DNA of 43,000 nucleotides, from assembly GCA_022616515.1 (NCBI GenBank), contig JAKEEQ010000116.1, positions 1 through 43,000 on the forward strand, written 5' to 3'. The notes below the pieces were generated by a model. It was not told the origin of the DNA, ran no database searches, and was given only the letters and a program-made list of their open reading frames with translations. Below are positions 16,539 through 24,421 of the stretch, piece after piece. This stretch comes from Chloroflexota bacterium (GTDB lineage: Bacteria; Chloroflexota; Anaerolineae; Aggregatilineales; J027). The stretch's first letter is position 1. Each line of letters begins with the position of its first letter. The position numbers and the translations under genes were made by a program.

Positions 16539-17372
16539 ATGAGCAATCCCAAAGATTTACTCGACGCCCACCGTATTTTTCCGAAGAAAAGCCTTGGTCA
16601 AAATTTCCTGCATGATCCGAACGCAGTGCTGCGCATCGTTGAAAGTGCCGACCTCCCGGAAGATGCCAATGTCATTGAAGTAGGGCCGGGTACCGGTGTT
16701 ATGACTCAGGTGCTTGCCGAAGCCAGCGAACATGTCATCGCAATTGAAACTGACGAGCGGTTACTGCCTATTCTGGAAGCTCAGGTGAGTGATTATGATA
16801 ACGTGGACATCATCCACGCCGACTTTCTGAAGATTGATTTAGAAGAACTTATCGGAGATCAGCCGTATTATGTAGTCGCCAACCTGCCATACTACATCAC
16901 CAGTGCGATTATCCGAAAACTTCTCGATCATCGCAATCGTCCGCAGCGTCTTATTCTGACGGTGCAGCGTGAAGTTGCCGACCGCATTATGGAAGCACCG
17001 GGCAACATGAGTGTTCTAAGCGTCAGTGTACAGTTTTACGGAAAGCCGCAGCTTGTTACACGCCTGAATCCTGCTGTGTTCTGGCCCCGCCCGGATGTAG
17101 AATCGGCGGTCATTCGGATAGATGTCTACGAGGAACCAGCGGTGGACGTACAGGACGCACGAAATTTCTTCAAGGTAGTACGCGCTGGATTCAGCCAGAA
17201 ACGCAAACAACTGAGAAATTCACTGAGCAACGGCCTGCAAATCAAAAATGATGAAGCAGGTCAGTTACTGGAGCAGGCCAGTATCGACCCCAAACGCCGC
17301 GCCGAAACGCTGACACTGGATGAATGGGGTGAGTTGACGCGGGTCTACGAACGAAGGTTTGCTACCGGATAA
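16539..17372 (+). CDS. rsmA: 16S rRNA dimethyladenosine transferase RsmA (KsgA)
   Basis: 277 residues, normal length for the family. It dimethylates two adjacent adenosines in the 3'-terminal hairpin of 16S rRNA during 30S maturation. Motifs in order: KKSLGQNFLHD (N-terminal family signature), SAM-binding VIEVGPGTGVMTQVL, acidic AIETDERL, DIIHADFL, catalytic NLPYYITS (family NLPY motif), LTVQREVADR, FWPRPDVESAVIRI, and the C-terminal GFSQKRKQLRNSL. The ATG at 16539 follows GAAAGGTG and begins 10 bases after the stop of the G5 protein, so the two are probably co-transcribed. The last 11 bases overlap the 3' end of the convergent lipoprotein gene. Confidence 0.96.
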   Translation: MSNPKDLLDAHRIFPKKSLGQNFLHDPNAVLRIVESADLPEDANVIEVGPGTGVMTQVLAEASEHVIAIETDERLLPILEAQVSDYDNVDIIHADFLKIDLEELIGDQPYYVVANLPYYITSAIIRKLLDHRNRPQRLILTVQREVADRIMEAPGNMSVLSVSVQFYGKPQLVTRLNPAVFWPRPDVESAVIRIDVYEEPAVDVQDARNFFKVVRAGFSQKRKQLRNSLSNGLQIKNDEAGQLLEQASIDPKRRAETLTLDEWGELTRVYERRFATG

Positions 17373-18132
17373 CCTCAACACCGACTTCCACCGTTCCTTC
17401 TCGTTCGTCAAGTGGTGTGACAGAAATTGAAAATTCCTCTTCCCCTTGCTCAAGCTGGATGGTTCGAAATCCGGTGATCTTATCGTCTGAATTGCGAATG
17501 GTTATGACCACTTCCAGCGATACATTTGCCCCGGTTTGCACCCGACCTGTGACGAGATGACGTGTCTCATCCCACGATGTTTTTAAGTCGAGAATCTCCA
17601 CGACTGGTAACGGCTCGTCCAACGTTTCCCCATAACGTATTTCAGCATAGGGCACATACGGCACATCTGGTATTTCATTAAAGATTACTCGATAAGGTGT
17701 GCCGTTGTCGGGAGCAATGATTGAGAGAACAGGATGGCTGGTGGTAACGGTGAGGGTTTCGCCCTGAGGATTAAGAAGATAAAAGGTGATAAATGTGTTG
17801 GTAACAGGGGTGTCTTGTTGATTCTGGATCCATCCGAGACAGACAAGGCTTTGAACAATCGTTTCGTAACAGGCTGGCGAGTCGATGGTGATGAGTAATG
17901 AGGGATCAATCGTAGCCAGTCGCATCGCGGTAGCACTGTATGGCGGTGTGATTGTCTGGAGTGGACGAATGGGTGGAACTGGCGAAGCGGTGGATGGCGG
18001 TAACAAGTTTTGCAGGGTTGGGGTTCGTTCAGCATTATCCCGGGTTGGGGTTGGCGAGCTAAATTGTCCGCAAGCAGCGGTGATAAAGACGCTTAGCCAG
18101 CAAAAGATCCAACGCAAACCCCACCGCTTCAT
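17362..18132 (-). CDS. Putative lipoprotein of unknown function
   Basis: 256 residues. A basic start (MKRWGLR) is followed by a hydrophobic stretch and the lipobox ITAAC (Cys21), giving a lipoprotein signal peptide. After the Cys comes a Ser/Thr/Pro-rich linker (about 22-75), typical of a tether. The remainder is predicted to be beta-rich, with two conserved-looking halves (about 80-160, and 170-256 with NVSLEVVITIRN ... GFRTIQLEQGE), reminiscent of FxLYD/immunoglobulin-like extracellular domains; I do not assign a family. It is convergent with rsmA and overlaps it by 11 bases. The function is not recognised. Confidence 0.7.
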   Translation of the reverse strand: MKRWGLRWIFCWLSVFITAACGQFSSPTPTRDNAERTPTLQNLLPPSTASPVPPIRPLQTITPPYSATAMRLATIDPSLLITIDSPACYETIVQSLVCLGWIQNQQDTPVTNTFITFYLLNPQGETLTVTTSHPVLSIIAPDNGTPYRVIFNEIPDVPYVPYAEIRYGETLDEPLPVVEILDLKTSWDETRHLVTGRVQTGANVSLEVVITIRNSDDKITGFRTIQLEQGEEEFSISVTPLDEREGTVEVGVEVIR

Positions 18133-18226
18133 CCGGCGGTTTCCTTCCCGATATTATGAGTACCGTTCCCATGTCTTGCCCATTATAGCTGATGAACCGG
18201 GTTTTTAGCTACGCTAAATCAATTTA

Positions 18227-18235
18227 TGGTATAAT
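18227..18235 (+). promoter_or_regulatory. Extended -10 promoter of RNase P RNA
   Basis: TGGTATAAT (TGN plus consensus TATAAT) ends 8 bases before the first base of the rnpB P1 helix, so the predicted start coincides with the RNA 5' end. No clear -35 is visible. Confidence 0.7.
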
Positions 18236-18243
18236 AATTAATC

Positions 18244-18606
<363 letters not shown>

Positions 18607-18631
18607 TCAGATTTTTCATTCGGATAACAGA

Positions 18632-19213
18632 ATGCCACGTACCATCCGCTTTCATAAACCATACGGCGTATTAACTAAATTTACCGATCACGAAGGACGC
18701 CCCACACTGAGCGATTATATTGATGTGCCCGACATTTACGCTGCCGGACGCCTCGATAAAGACAGTGAAGGACTGCTGCTTCTGACCGACAACAATCGCC
18801 TCAACCACCTCCTGACCGACCCCAAATTCGATCACCCCCGCACCTATCTGGTACAGGTTGAGCACGTTCCCGACGGAAAAGTACTGAACCAGCTTCGCGA
18901 AGGGGTCCAACTTGGCGACTACAAAACACGACCGGCGGAGGTTGAACTTGTCAATGAACCGGAGCATCTGCCGCCACGAGACCCACCCATCCGTTATCGC
19001 AAATCCATTCCCAGTGCTTTCCTCAAAATGACGCTGACCGAAGGCAAAAATCGACAGGTGCGCCGCATGACCGCTGCTGTCGGACACCCCACCTTGCGCC
19101 TGATTCGCATTGCCATCGGCCCCATTACCCTTGACGGATTGGACGTAGGTGAATGGCAGGACCTCACCCCGGCAGAATTCCGCGCCCTCAAAGAAAGCGT
19201 TCAATACACGTAA
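18632..19213 (+). CDS. rluE: 23S rRNA pseudouridine synthase, RluE type
   Basis: 193 residues. It converts a uridine of 23S rRNA helix to pseudouridine (U2457 in E. coli for RluE). Features: [20 protein letters not shown], the catalytic Asp loop [48 protein letters not shown] and [20 protein letters not shown], all matching the RsuA/RluB/E/F group, with the RluE-like PPIRxRKSIP block. It lacks an S4 domain, as RluE does. ATG 18632 is chosen because the upstream in-frame TTG at 18602 lies within the rnpB P1 helix. It lies directly behind rnpB. Confidence 0.9.
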   Translation: MPRTIRFHKPYGVLTKFTDHEGRPTLSDYIDVPDIYAAGRLDKDSEGLLLLTDNNRLNHLLTDPKFDHPRTYLVQVEHVPDGKVLNQLREGVQLGDYKTRPAEVELVNEPEHLPPRDPPIRYRKSIPSAFLKMTLTEGKNRQVRRMTAAVGHPTLRLIRIAIGPITLDGLDVGEWQDLTPAEFRALKESVQYT

Positions 19214-19279
19214 TCCCTACGCCCCAAACCTGAAGCACCGGAATGCGTTATATTTTTCAACCGGAAAAAGGAACTGTTT

Positions 19280-19645
19280 TCATGTGGCGACTTTTTGTGC
19301 TGGCGGGACTCCTGCTGGTCGGTTTTCAGGCACTTTCGCAAGCACAGGAACAACGTCATTATTGTATCGATCACAAATATCTTTGATTTTGTCGTAGAGA
19401 TTTCTGGTGGGTTCAATATTTAAATCTGCGTCATGTAGTACGGCGATACAATCACCACTGTTGTGCCGGGCTATCGCAGTTTTCATCAATTTCTCAAGGT
19501 CTTTTGCTAAGGGGGACAGACCACCACTTCCACCTGAAGGAAGCAGTGGAGTGATCTTTACATCAACATCTTTGGCCTTTAGTAGCGCACGAACAATATC
19601 CGCATCAGTTTGATCTTCAACAATCAGAAAGATTGTGCCAGTCAA
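19280..19645 (-). CDS. TOPRIM-like (DUF4276-type) partner of AAA ATPase, probably C-terminally truncated
   Basis: 121 residues from a TTG start that overlaps the stop of the ATPase gene (TTGA), so it is translationally coupled. The N-terminus has a TOPRIM pattern: IFLIVEDQTDADIVRALL with the conserved Glu10, and CIAVLHDADLN with the DxD pair Asp72/Asp74. Small TOPRIM-like DUF4276 proteins commonly follow AAA_21-type ATPases and are thought to be nuclease or effector subunits of defence-like pairs. Full members are usually nearer 200 residues. Here the last 25 residues are encoded antisense to the signal-peptide ORF at 19282-19386 and do not look like TOPRIM sequence. This suggests the gene lost its 3' end at the insertion junction. 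Activity is therefore uncertain. Confidence 0.65.
   Translation of the reverse strand: MTGTIFLIVEDQTDADIVRALLKAKDVDVKITPLLPSGGSGGLSPLAKDLEKLMKTAIARHNSGDCIAVLHDADLNIEPTRNLYDKIKDICDRYNNDVVPVLAKVPENRPAGVPPAQKVAT
19282..19386 (+). pseudogene. Remnant of a secreted-protein gene (signal peptide only)
   Basis: A 34-codon ORF with an AAAAAGGA ribosome-binding site at the right distance begins MWRLFVLAGLLLVGF and continues QALSQAQEQ: a basic residue, a hydrophobic core and an Ala-x-Ala cleavage site, i.e. a textbook signal peptide. It then runs into HYCIDHKYL and stops, entering the antisense of the TOPRIM-like gene. The remaining mature protein is absent up to 20870. Interpretation: the 5' end of a native gene following rluE, cut off by arrival of the ATPase/TOPRIM module. 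A functional 34-residue peptide is a less likely alternative. Confidence 0.5.
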
Positions 19646-20730
19646 CTAACAACCCCACCAAACGTGTTCGTCAACCACACTTCGCCTAATGGATTGTCAT
19701 TCAACCAGATGTCACTTACATAGTCCGGTATGGTGCTAATTGTCGTGTGGCCTTCGTCACCCCTTTCAACAACGCGAACTTCTTCGGGTTGGAAGTAATT
19801 CAAGAATGCGGGATTATGAGTGGTCAGAATGAACTGCCGCGACTTGTCTTCAGCGTAACCACGCAGTAATTCAACAAAACGCTTCAGCAATCCCGGATTC
19901 AATGAGGTATCTGGTTCCTCAATAACAACCAAGCCCGGTTCATCTGGTGTCTTGAGGTCAAGGGCGTATACAGCAACTAACATAGTCAAAATACGCGCTG
20001 TGCCGAATGAAATGGTGGGAGCCTCTTTATCGGGAAATTGTGCCTCGCGTACATAAATACGGGCTTCGTGTTCACCTCGTTCTGCTTCAAAACGGTGAAC
20101 TTGTCTCAATAAATAACGAAGATCATCCTGTAATTCATTATAAAGCTCTGGTTTTGTTTTCTTCATGAAGTCAAGCATGAAGATCAGATTATCGCCACAA
20201 CGATCAATGACATACAAATCACCGCTGCTGGATGATGATTGGATAAGAGCAGGCATGAAGTTTTCATCGAGAAGCTGCCATCGGGAGGATGTGTAAGTAC
20301 GCAGGGATTGATATACAGACTGCTGTAAAATTGGCTCCTCGTCTAAAGGGTATTGAACGTAATCTTCTTTAAGCAAGACCTTGTCTGCTTGAGACAGGCT
20401 TCTTCTGGCTTTGAAGTTGAAATTTTTCTCCATAAACAACATCTGAGTACGAAATGTAACTTTGCTTGCTTCAGGCAAGTCACAGGCAAATTCGATTGAA
20501 ACAGGTTCGGTTGACGGTACTCCTACCGTCCTGACATTTTCTCCGCCGCCTCGATTGTAAACCGCTTGAATCAGGCTTTCATCAAATATTTCGCGGATGA
20601 AATATAGGGCATCAATAATATTCGACTTACCGGATGAATTTTCCCCAATGAGGACAGTTATTGACCCCAAGTTTTGCAGCTCAGCGTTTTTTAAGCTTCG
20701 CCAGTTCTCAAATTTCATCCCAGTAATCAT
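19642..20730 (-). CDS. AAA family ATPase (AAA_21/RecF-like), defence-type
   Basis: 362 residues from ATG 20730. Features: N-terminal FENWRSLKNAEL, Walker A GENSSGKSN (29-37), a long helical insert, the ABC-like signature ISFGTARILTML, Walker B LVVIEEPDTSLNP, the H-loop FILTTHNPAFLN, and the C-terminal LGEVWLTNTFGG typical of AAA_21 proteins that are followed by a DUF4276/TOPRIM gene. It likely couples ATP hydrolysis to control of the TOPRIM partner, as in OLD- or PARIS-like anti-phage systems (inference). An in-frame ATG at 20757 is an alternative start, but it would lie about 4 bases from the start predicted by the TATAAT box at 20768-20773, whereas 20730 has AGGGA 7 bases upstream. The gene is AT-richer than its neighbours, consistent with transfer. 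Confidence 0.85.
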   Translation of the reverse strand: MITGMKFENWRSLKNAELQNLGSITVLIGENSSGKSNIIDALYFIREIFDESLIQAVYNRGGGENVRTVGVPSTEPVSIEFACDLPEASKVTFRTQMLFMEKNFNFKARRSLSQADKVLLKEDYVQYPLDEEPILQQSVYQSLRTYTSSRWQLLDENFMPALIQSSSSSGDLYVIDRCGDNLIFMLDFMKKTKPELYNELQDDLRYLLRQVHRFEAERGEHEARIYVREAQFPDKEAPTISFGTARILTMLVAVYALDLKTPDEPGLVVIEEPDTSLNPGLLKRFVELLRGYAEDKSRQFILTTHNPAFLNYFQPEEVRVVERGDEGHTTISTIPDYVSDIWLNDNPLGEVWLTNTFGGVVS

Positions 20731-20767
20731 CGTTTGTCCCTGCAATCTTGCACTCATCGTTCAAAGT

Positions 20768-20773
20768 ATTATA
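20768..20773 (-). promoter_or_regulatory. -10 box of the ATPase/TOPRIM operon
   Basis: A perfect TATAAT on the minus strand, about 38 bases upstream of ATG 20730. No convincing -35 is visible. Confidence 0.5.
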
Positions 20774-20820
20774 CGCAGTAACATATTGAATTGCATTAGT
20801 GGTGGAGTTGTATTCGAATC

Positions 20821-20851
20821 AAAAACACCTCTCCAGCAATCCAGAGAGGTG
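20821..20851 (-). terminator. Rho-independent terminator of the acyl-CoA dehydrogenase gene
   Basis: On the minus strand cacctctc (20851-20844) pairs with gagaggtg (20833-20826) around a 10-base loop and is followed by TTTTTG. It lies 20 bases past the acd stop. Confidence 0.85.
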
Positions 20852-20870
20852 CAAATATCTCTACAAGAGT

Positions 20871-22040
20871 TTAATTGGCTTTCAAGCCGTATTCTTCCAA
20901 TACCCGTCGCGCAATCACAAGCCGCTGAATCTGGCTGGTTCCCTCACCAATCGTCATCAGGCGCTGGTCGCGATAAATACGCTCCACCGGAAATTCGCGG
21001 CTGTAGCCGTACGACCCGTGAATCTGGATGGCGTTAAAGGCCACTTTTTCCGCCACCTCAGAAGCCAACAGTTTGCCCATTGCGGCCTCTTTGGTGAAAG
21101 ATTTGCCCTGATCTTTCATCCATGCCGCCCGATAGACCATCAGACGCGCCGCGTCAATTTCCATGGCTGCGTCGGCAATCATCCATTGAATAGCCTGATA
21201 GGTGGCGATTGGTTTGCCAAATGTCTCACGATCTTTGGCATATTGAATGGCATGATCCATTGCCGCCTGCGCCAATCCAACGCACAATGCGCCAATACCA
21301 ATCCGCCCACCATCCAGCGTCTCCATTGTCTGGTAAAAGCCTTCACCCTCTGCGCCCAGCACGCCTGTCTCGCGCGGCACGCGAACATTATCATAGGTGA
21401 TTTGATGGGTTGGTGATCCCTGCACACCCATCTTCTTTTCTTTGGGGTGAATATCCAGCCCATCCGCATCGGTTTCCACTAGCAGCATGGACAGACTCTG
21501 CGAGGGTTTGGCGTCGGGATGGGTGCGTGTCAGGGTAATCACGACTGGCGAGACGCTCGGATTGGTGATCCATGCCTTGTGCCCGTCAATAATCCATGAG
21601 TTGCCCTCCACAACGGCTGATGTCCGCACACCACCCGCCAGATCAGAACCCGCATTTGGCTCCGTCAACGCCAGTGCACCAAGCACCTCACCGGAGGTCA
21701 ACTTTGGCAGATATGTTTCTTTCTGCTCCTTTGTACCCCAGCGCGTAATCGGGAAGCAGCACAGGCCATTGTGGGCCGCCAGCGACAGACCCGTTGACCC
21801 GCAGGCATAGCCCACCTCTTCGATAGCAATCGCGGCGCTGATACCATCCAGATTGGCCCCGCCGTATTCTTCCGGTACTTGCAGGCCCGTTAGACCCAGT
21901 TCGGGCATCTTCTTGATGGCCTCCCAGCGTAATTCGCCGGTTTCATCAATTTCCGCCGCGTAGGGCATGATTTCCTTGCGGGCAAAATTGCGCACCGCAT
22001 CGCGATACATGCGCTGTTCTTCGTTCAAGTCAAAATGCAT
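20871..22040 (-). CDS. Acyl-CoA dehydrogenase (short/branched-chain type)
   Basis: 389 residues, standard for the family. FAD-dependent alpha,beta-dehydrogenation of acyl-CoA, passing electrons to ETF. Family signatures: FARKEIMPYAAEID, GLQVPEEYGG, ALTEPNAGSD (FAD/substrate-binding signature 1), GHKAWITNP, GRIGIGALCVGLAQAA, DRETFGKPIATYQAIQ, IQIHGSYGYSREFPVER, and the catalytic base Glu366 in IGEGTSQIQ, the SCAD-type position. The substrate may be short or branched acyl-CoA, by analogy to SCAD/isobutyryl-CoA enzymes. The start has GGAG 8 bases upstream. The acyl-CoA synthetase gene lies upstream on the same strand, so both likely serve fatty-acid or branched-acid breakdown, although a 424-base gap with REP-like repeats separates them. 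Confidence 0.93.
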   Translation of the reverse strand: MHFDLNEEQRMYRDAVRNFARKEIMPYAAEIDETGELRWEAIKKMPELGLTGLQVPEEYGGANLDGISAAIAIEEVGYACGSTGLSLAAHNGLCCFPITRWGTKEQKETYLPKLTSGEVLGALALTEPNAGSDLAGGVRTSAVVEGNSWIIDGHKAWITNPSVSPVVITLTRTHPDAKPSQSLSMLLVETDADGLDIHPKEKKMGVQGSPTHQITYDNVRVPRETGVLGAEGEGFYQTMETLDGGRIGIGALCVGLAQAAMDHAIQYAKDRETFGKPIATYQAIQWMIADAAMEIDAARLMVYRAAWMKDQGKSFTKEAAMGKLLASEVAEKVAFNAIQIHGSYGYSREFPVERIYRDQRLMTIGEGTSQIQRLVIARRVLEEYGLKAN

Positions 22041-22162
22041 CTTGGCTCCTGTAAATTAGCTGCAACAGTGGTTAACCTAGAGATATTGGTTCGCCACGTG
22101 AATTCAAAAATTGAAATAGCGGAACAGCGTATATGCTGTCCTTACGGAAATTGTGGGTAATT

Positions 22163-22398
22163 GTAGGGACGCCATAATGCAATTTTCCGAATGAATTGGA
22201 TAACGGTAAATGGAATGCTATCGCCACATTGTATTGACCGCATGTGACGGTGGCGGACACAGCAGTGCTGTGTCCCTACGGTAAGTCGGGATCGTTCGTA
22301 GGGACGCCCAACGGGGCGTCCGCCAGCCAACGCACTGGACTCAGCCATTTTTACCCGTTTACTTTTGCAAGTTGCATTATGGCGTCCGCCAGCGAATG
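22163..22398. repeat. Nested REP-like palindromes
   Basis: Within the 424-base gap 22041-22464, which otherwise holds no gene that I can see. An outer 16-bp perfect inverted repeat (22167-22182 with 22372-22387, ggacgccataatgcaa) encloses two compact hairpins: 22255-22275 (10-bp arms, ggacacagca, one-base centre) and 22302-22321 (8-bp arms ggacgccc, AACG loop). The right sides of the outer and second hairpins continue GTCCGCCAGC and the left sides start TAGGGAC; the first hairpin has the same layout on the opposite strand (GTCCGCCACC). The shared flanks with different stems define a family, also present at 28363. This resembles REP/BIME elements. Confidence 0.75.
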
Positions 22399-22464
22399 TA
22401 CCCGGACGGTCAACTTTCCCCCTTACCCGTTTATTTCATCTTTAAAAACTTTCTTGGTTGACCC

Positions 22465-24216
22465 CTATTTCCTGAATTGAGTAGATTTCCACTCGGTGAA
22501 TAGATCATGTAATTTCAGGCGCTGATATTTACCGGTGCTCGTCACCGGAATATCTGTACCGAACACGACAGCCTTCGGACTCTTTTCAAACGTCATGTGC
22601 TCGCGACAGTAAGTCAGAATCGCTTCGACGCTGACCGCTGCACCCTCTTCGAGTACAATGTACGCGCCAATTTCCTCGCCATAATAATCGTTTTCAAAGC
22701 CAATGGCGAGACCAACCTTCACCCCCGGAATCTCCAGCAAAACCTCTTCAATATCGAGCGGACTGAATTTCACGCCGCCGCGATTAATCAACTCTTTGAT
22801 GCGCCCCGTGATAAAAAGGAAGTGCCGTCCCTGCTCATCTTCTTCATAAAAACCCTCATCGCCGCTGCGAAACCAGCCAAACTTGAACGTTTCTGTATTT
22901 GCATCAGGACGTTTGAAATAATATTTCATGATGTTGTGGCCCTGAATACAGATTTCGCCGCGTTCGCCGGGGCCAAGCTGCTGCCCGCTGCCATCTGCGC
23001 TAAAAATTGCCATCTGGTTGCTGGTAATCTGGCAGCCAATGCTGGGATAGCCATAGTCCTTCATCCAGTGGCGATGCGTTTGCCAATCCAGATCAATCGG
23101 CAGGAAGCAACTGTAGCAGGTCGATTCGCTCAGACCATAACCGTGCAAAATGGGGATTTCAAATAACTCCTCGAAACGGGTCGCCAGCCCAACAGCTAAC
23201 GTTCCCGCTCCGCAAACGATATGGCGAAAATGACTCAGGTCTTCGGCGGTGATGTCATCACCAAATTTCGATTTCCCCGCCGCCGTCTGCTCTTCGGCAT
23301 ACTCAATCGAAAATTTCAGGAGGGTCGGCACAACACTGACGATATGTACCCGTTCCCTGACAAGCCGCTCCCAGAAATGGCGCGGACTATAAGCCCGGTT
23401 CAAGACGGTGCTGCCGCCCACAAACATTGGCGTTATCAACGTGACAATCGTGCCGTTGACATGGTGAATGGGCAGCACACACATCAAACGCTGGTTGCCG
23501 GTAATACCCTGCCATGCGCTGATAGCATACGCATCAACCAGCATGTTGTATTGGAGGAGGACAACACCTTTCGGCGTGCCCGTCGTGCCACTGGTATAAA
23601 CCAGCAGACTCTCATCTTCAAGCGTGGTTTCATCTTCAAAATCGAGTGTGGTGGGATAATTCGCCAGTGAATTGTGCATATGCCGGTATTCATCGTGCGG
23701 TGTACCTTCAATCTGGATAATCTCGCGGATATTGTTAGCACCCGGATCACCTTCAGTGTTACTGACTAAAATTTGAGTACGTTCCAGATACTCTTCACGG
23801 GCAAAAACAACCACCGCTTCACTATTCCGCAAGATAAAGGCGATGCGGCTGTCGTCCTCTGCTACATTTTGCGGAGCCACCGCCACGCCGAGTTTCCACG
23901 CCGCAAAGTAAATGAACACAAGATCGCTGTGATTGTAGCCGATGGTCGCGATGCGGTCACCGCGCTGCACACCGAGGTCTTTCAGCAGATGGACAGTCTG
24001 ATTCACTTTCGCGTTAAACTCACCGTAGGTGAATTCCTCTCGGTTGCCATCGGCATCATAATGAATCAGGTAGACCTTATCAGGCGATTCGCTGGCGCGA
24101 TTTTCCAGCAAATGACGCACACTGCGGTAAGGAACCATGCGTTGAGTGGGCGGTCTGCCGCGCAGAGTACGGGCTTCTAATATTTTTTCTTGAGTCGCTT
24201 GATCGACACTGCTCAT
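22465..24216 (-). CDS. AMP-dependent acyl-CoA synthetase/ligase
   Basis: 583 residues. ANL-superfamily adenylating enzyme that activates a carboxylic acid with ATP and transfers it to CoA. Core motifs: A3 LVYTSGTTGTPKGVVL, A4-like LPIHHVNGT, A5 HGYGLSEST, A7 FRSGDEGF, A8 GRIKELINRGGVKFSPLDIE, and A10 TSTGKYQRLKL with the catalytic Lys. The 583-residue length and the insert IDLDWQTHRHW fit a fatty-acyl or crotonobetaine/carnitine-CoA ligase-like group; the exact acid cannot be read. ATG 24216 has GAGGAG upstream. It reads from the divergent promoter at 24332 and precedes the acyl-CoA dehydrogenase on the same strand. Confidence 0.92.
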   Translation of the reverse strand: MSSVDQATQEKILEARTLRGRPPTQRMVPYRSVRHLLENRASESPDKVYLIHYDADGNREEFTYGEFNAKVNQTVHLLKDLGVQRGDRIATIGYNHSDLVFIYFAAWKLGVAVAPQNVAEDDSRIAFILRNSEAVVVFAREEYLERTQILVSNTEGDPGANNIREIIQIEGTPHDEYRHMHNSLANYPTTLDFEDETTLEDESLLVYTSGTTGTPKGVVLLQYNMLVDAYAISAWQGITGNQRLMCVLPIHHVNGTIVTLITPMFVGGSTVLNRAYSPRHFWERLVRERVHIVSVVPTLLKFSIEYAEEQTAAGKSKFGDDITAEDLSHFRHIVCGAGTLAVGLATRFEELFEIPILHGYGLSESTCYSCFLPIDLDWQTHRHWMKDYGYPSIGCQITSNQMAIFSADGSGQQLGPGERGEICIQGHNIMKYYFKRPDANTETFKFGWFRSGDEGFYEEDEQGRHFLFITGRIKELINRGGVKFSPLDIEEVLLEIPGVKVGLAIGFENDYYGEEIGAYIVLEEGAAVSVEAILTYCREHMTFEKSPKAVVFGTDIPVTSTGKYQRLKLHDLFTEWKSTQFRK

Positions 24217-24331
24217 GGAGTCTCCTCAAAACCTGCTGCGCTGGAATCGCACCTGACCGAACGACAGAAAATGGGGGTCGCCGTTCGTCAGGACCAGCGG
24301 TGTAGAGATGAATGATTAATTTGCGAGGCAT

Positions 24332-24340
24332 AGTATAACA
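24332..24340 (-). promoter_or_regulatory. Extended -10 promoter of the acyl-CoA synthetase gene
   Basis: TGTTATACT on the minus strand. An identical nonamer on the plus strand at 24375-24383 faces away from it, serving the alpha/beta hydrolase gene. The leader to ATG 24216 would be about 110 bases. Confidence 0.6.
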
Positions 24341-24374
24341 CATGCCGTGCCCGTATGGATAAATGGCAGGGCCG

Positions 24375-24383
24375 TGTTATACT
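24375..24383 (+). promoter_or_regulatory. Extended -10 promoter of alpha/beta hydrolase - fbp operon
   Basis: TGTTATACT, about 40 bases before ATG 24422. It is the mirror copy of the minus-strand box at 24332. Confidence 0.6.
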
Positions 24384-24421
24384 CGCAGCCTGACGACGAC
24401 CGTTTCCTTCAGGACCAACTG

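Noticed and set aside
22244-22480. 78-codon open frame on the plus strand in the gap before the acyl-CoA synthetase
   Set aside because: It is composed mostly of REP-like palindromes and overlaps the 3' end of the synthetase gene; no ribosome-binding site or protein character.
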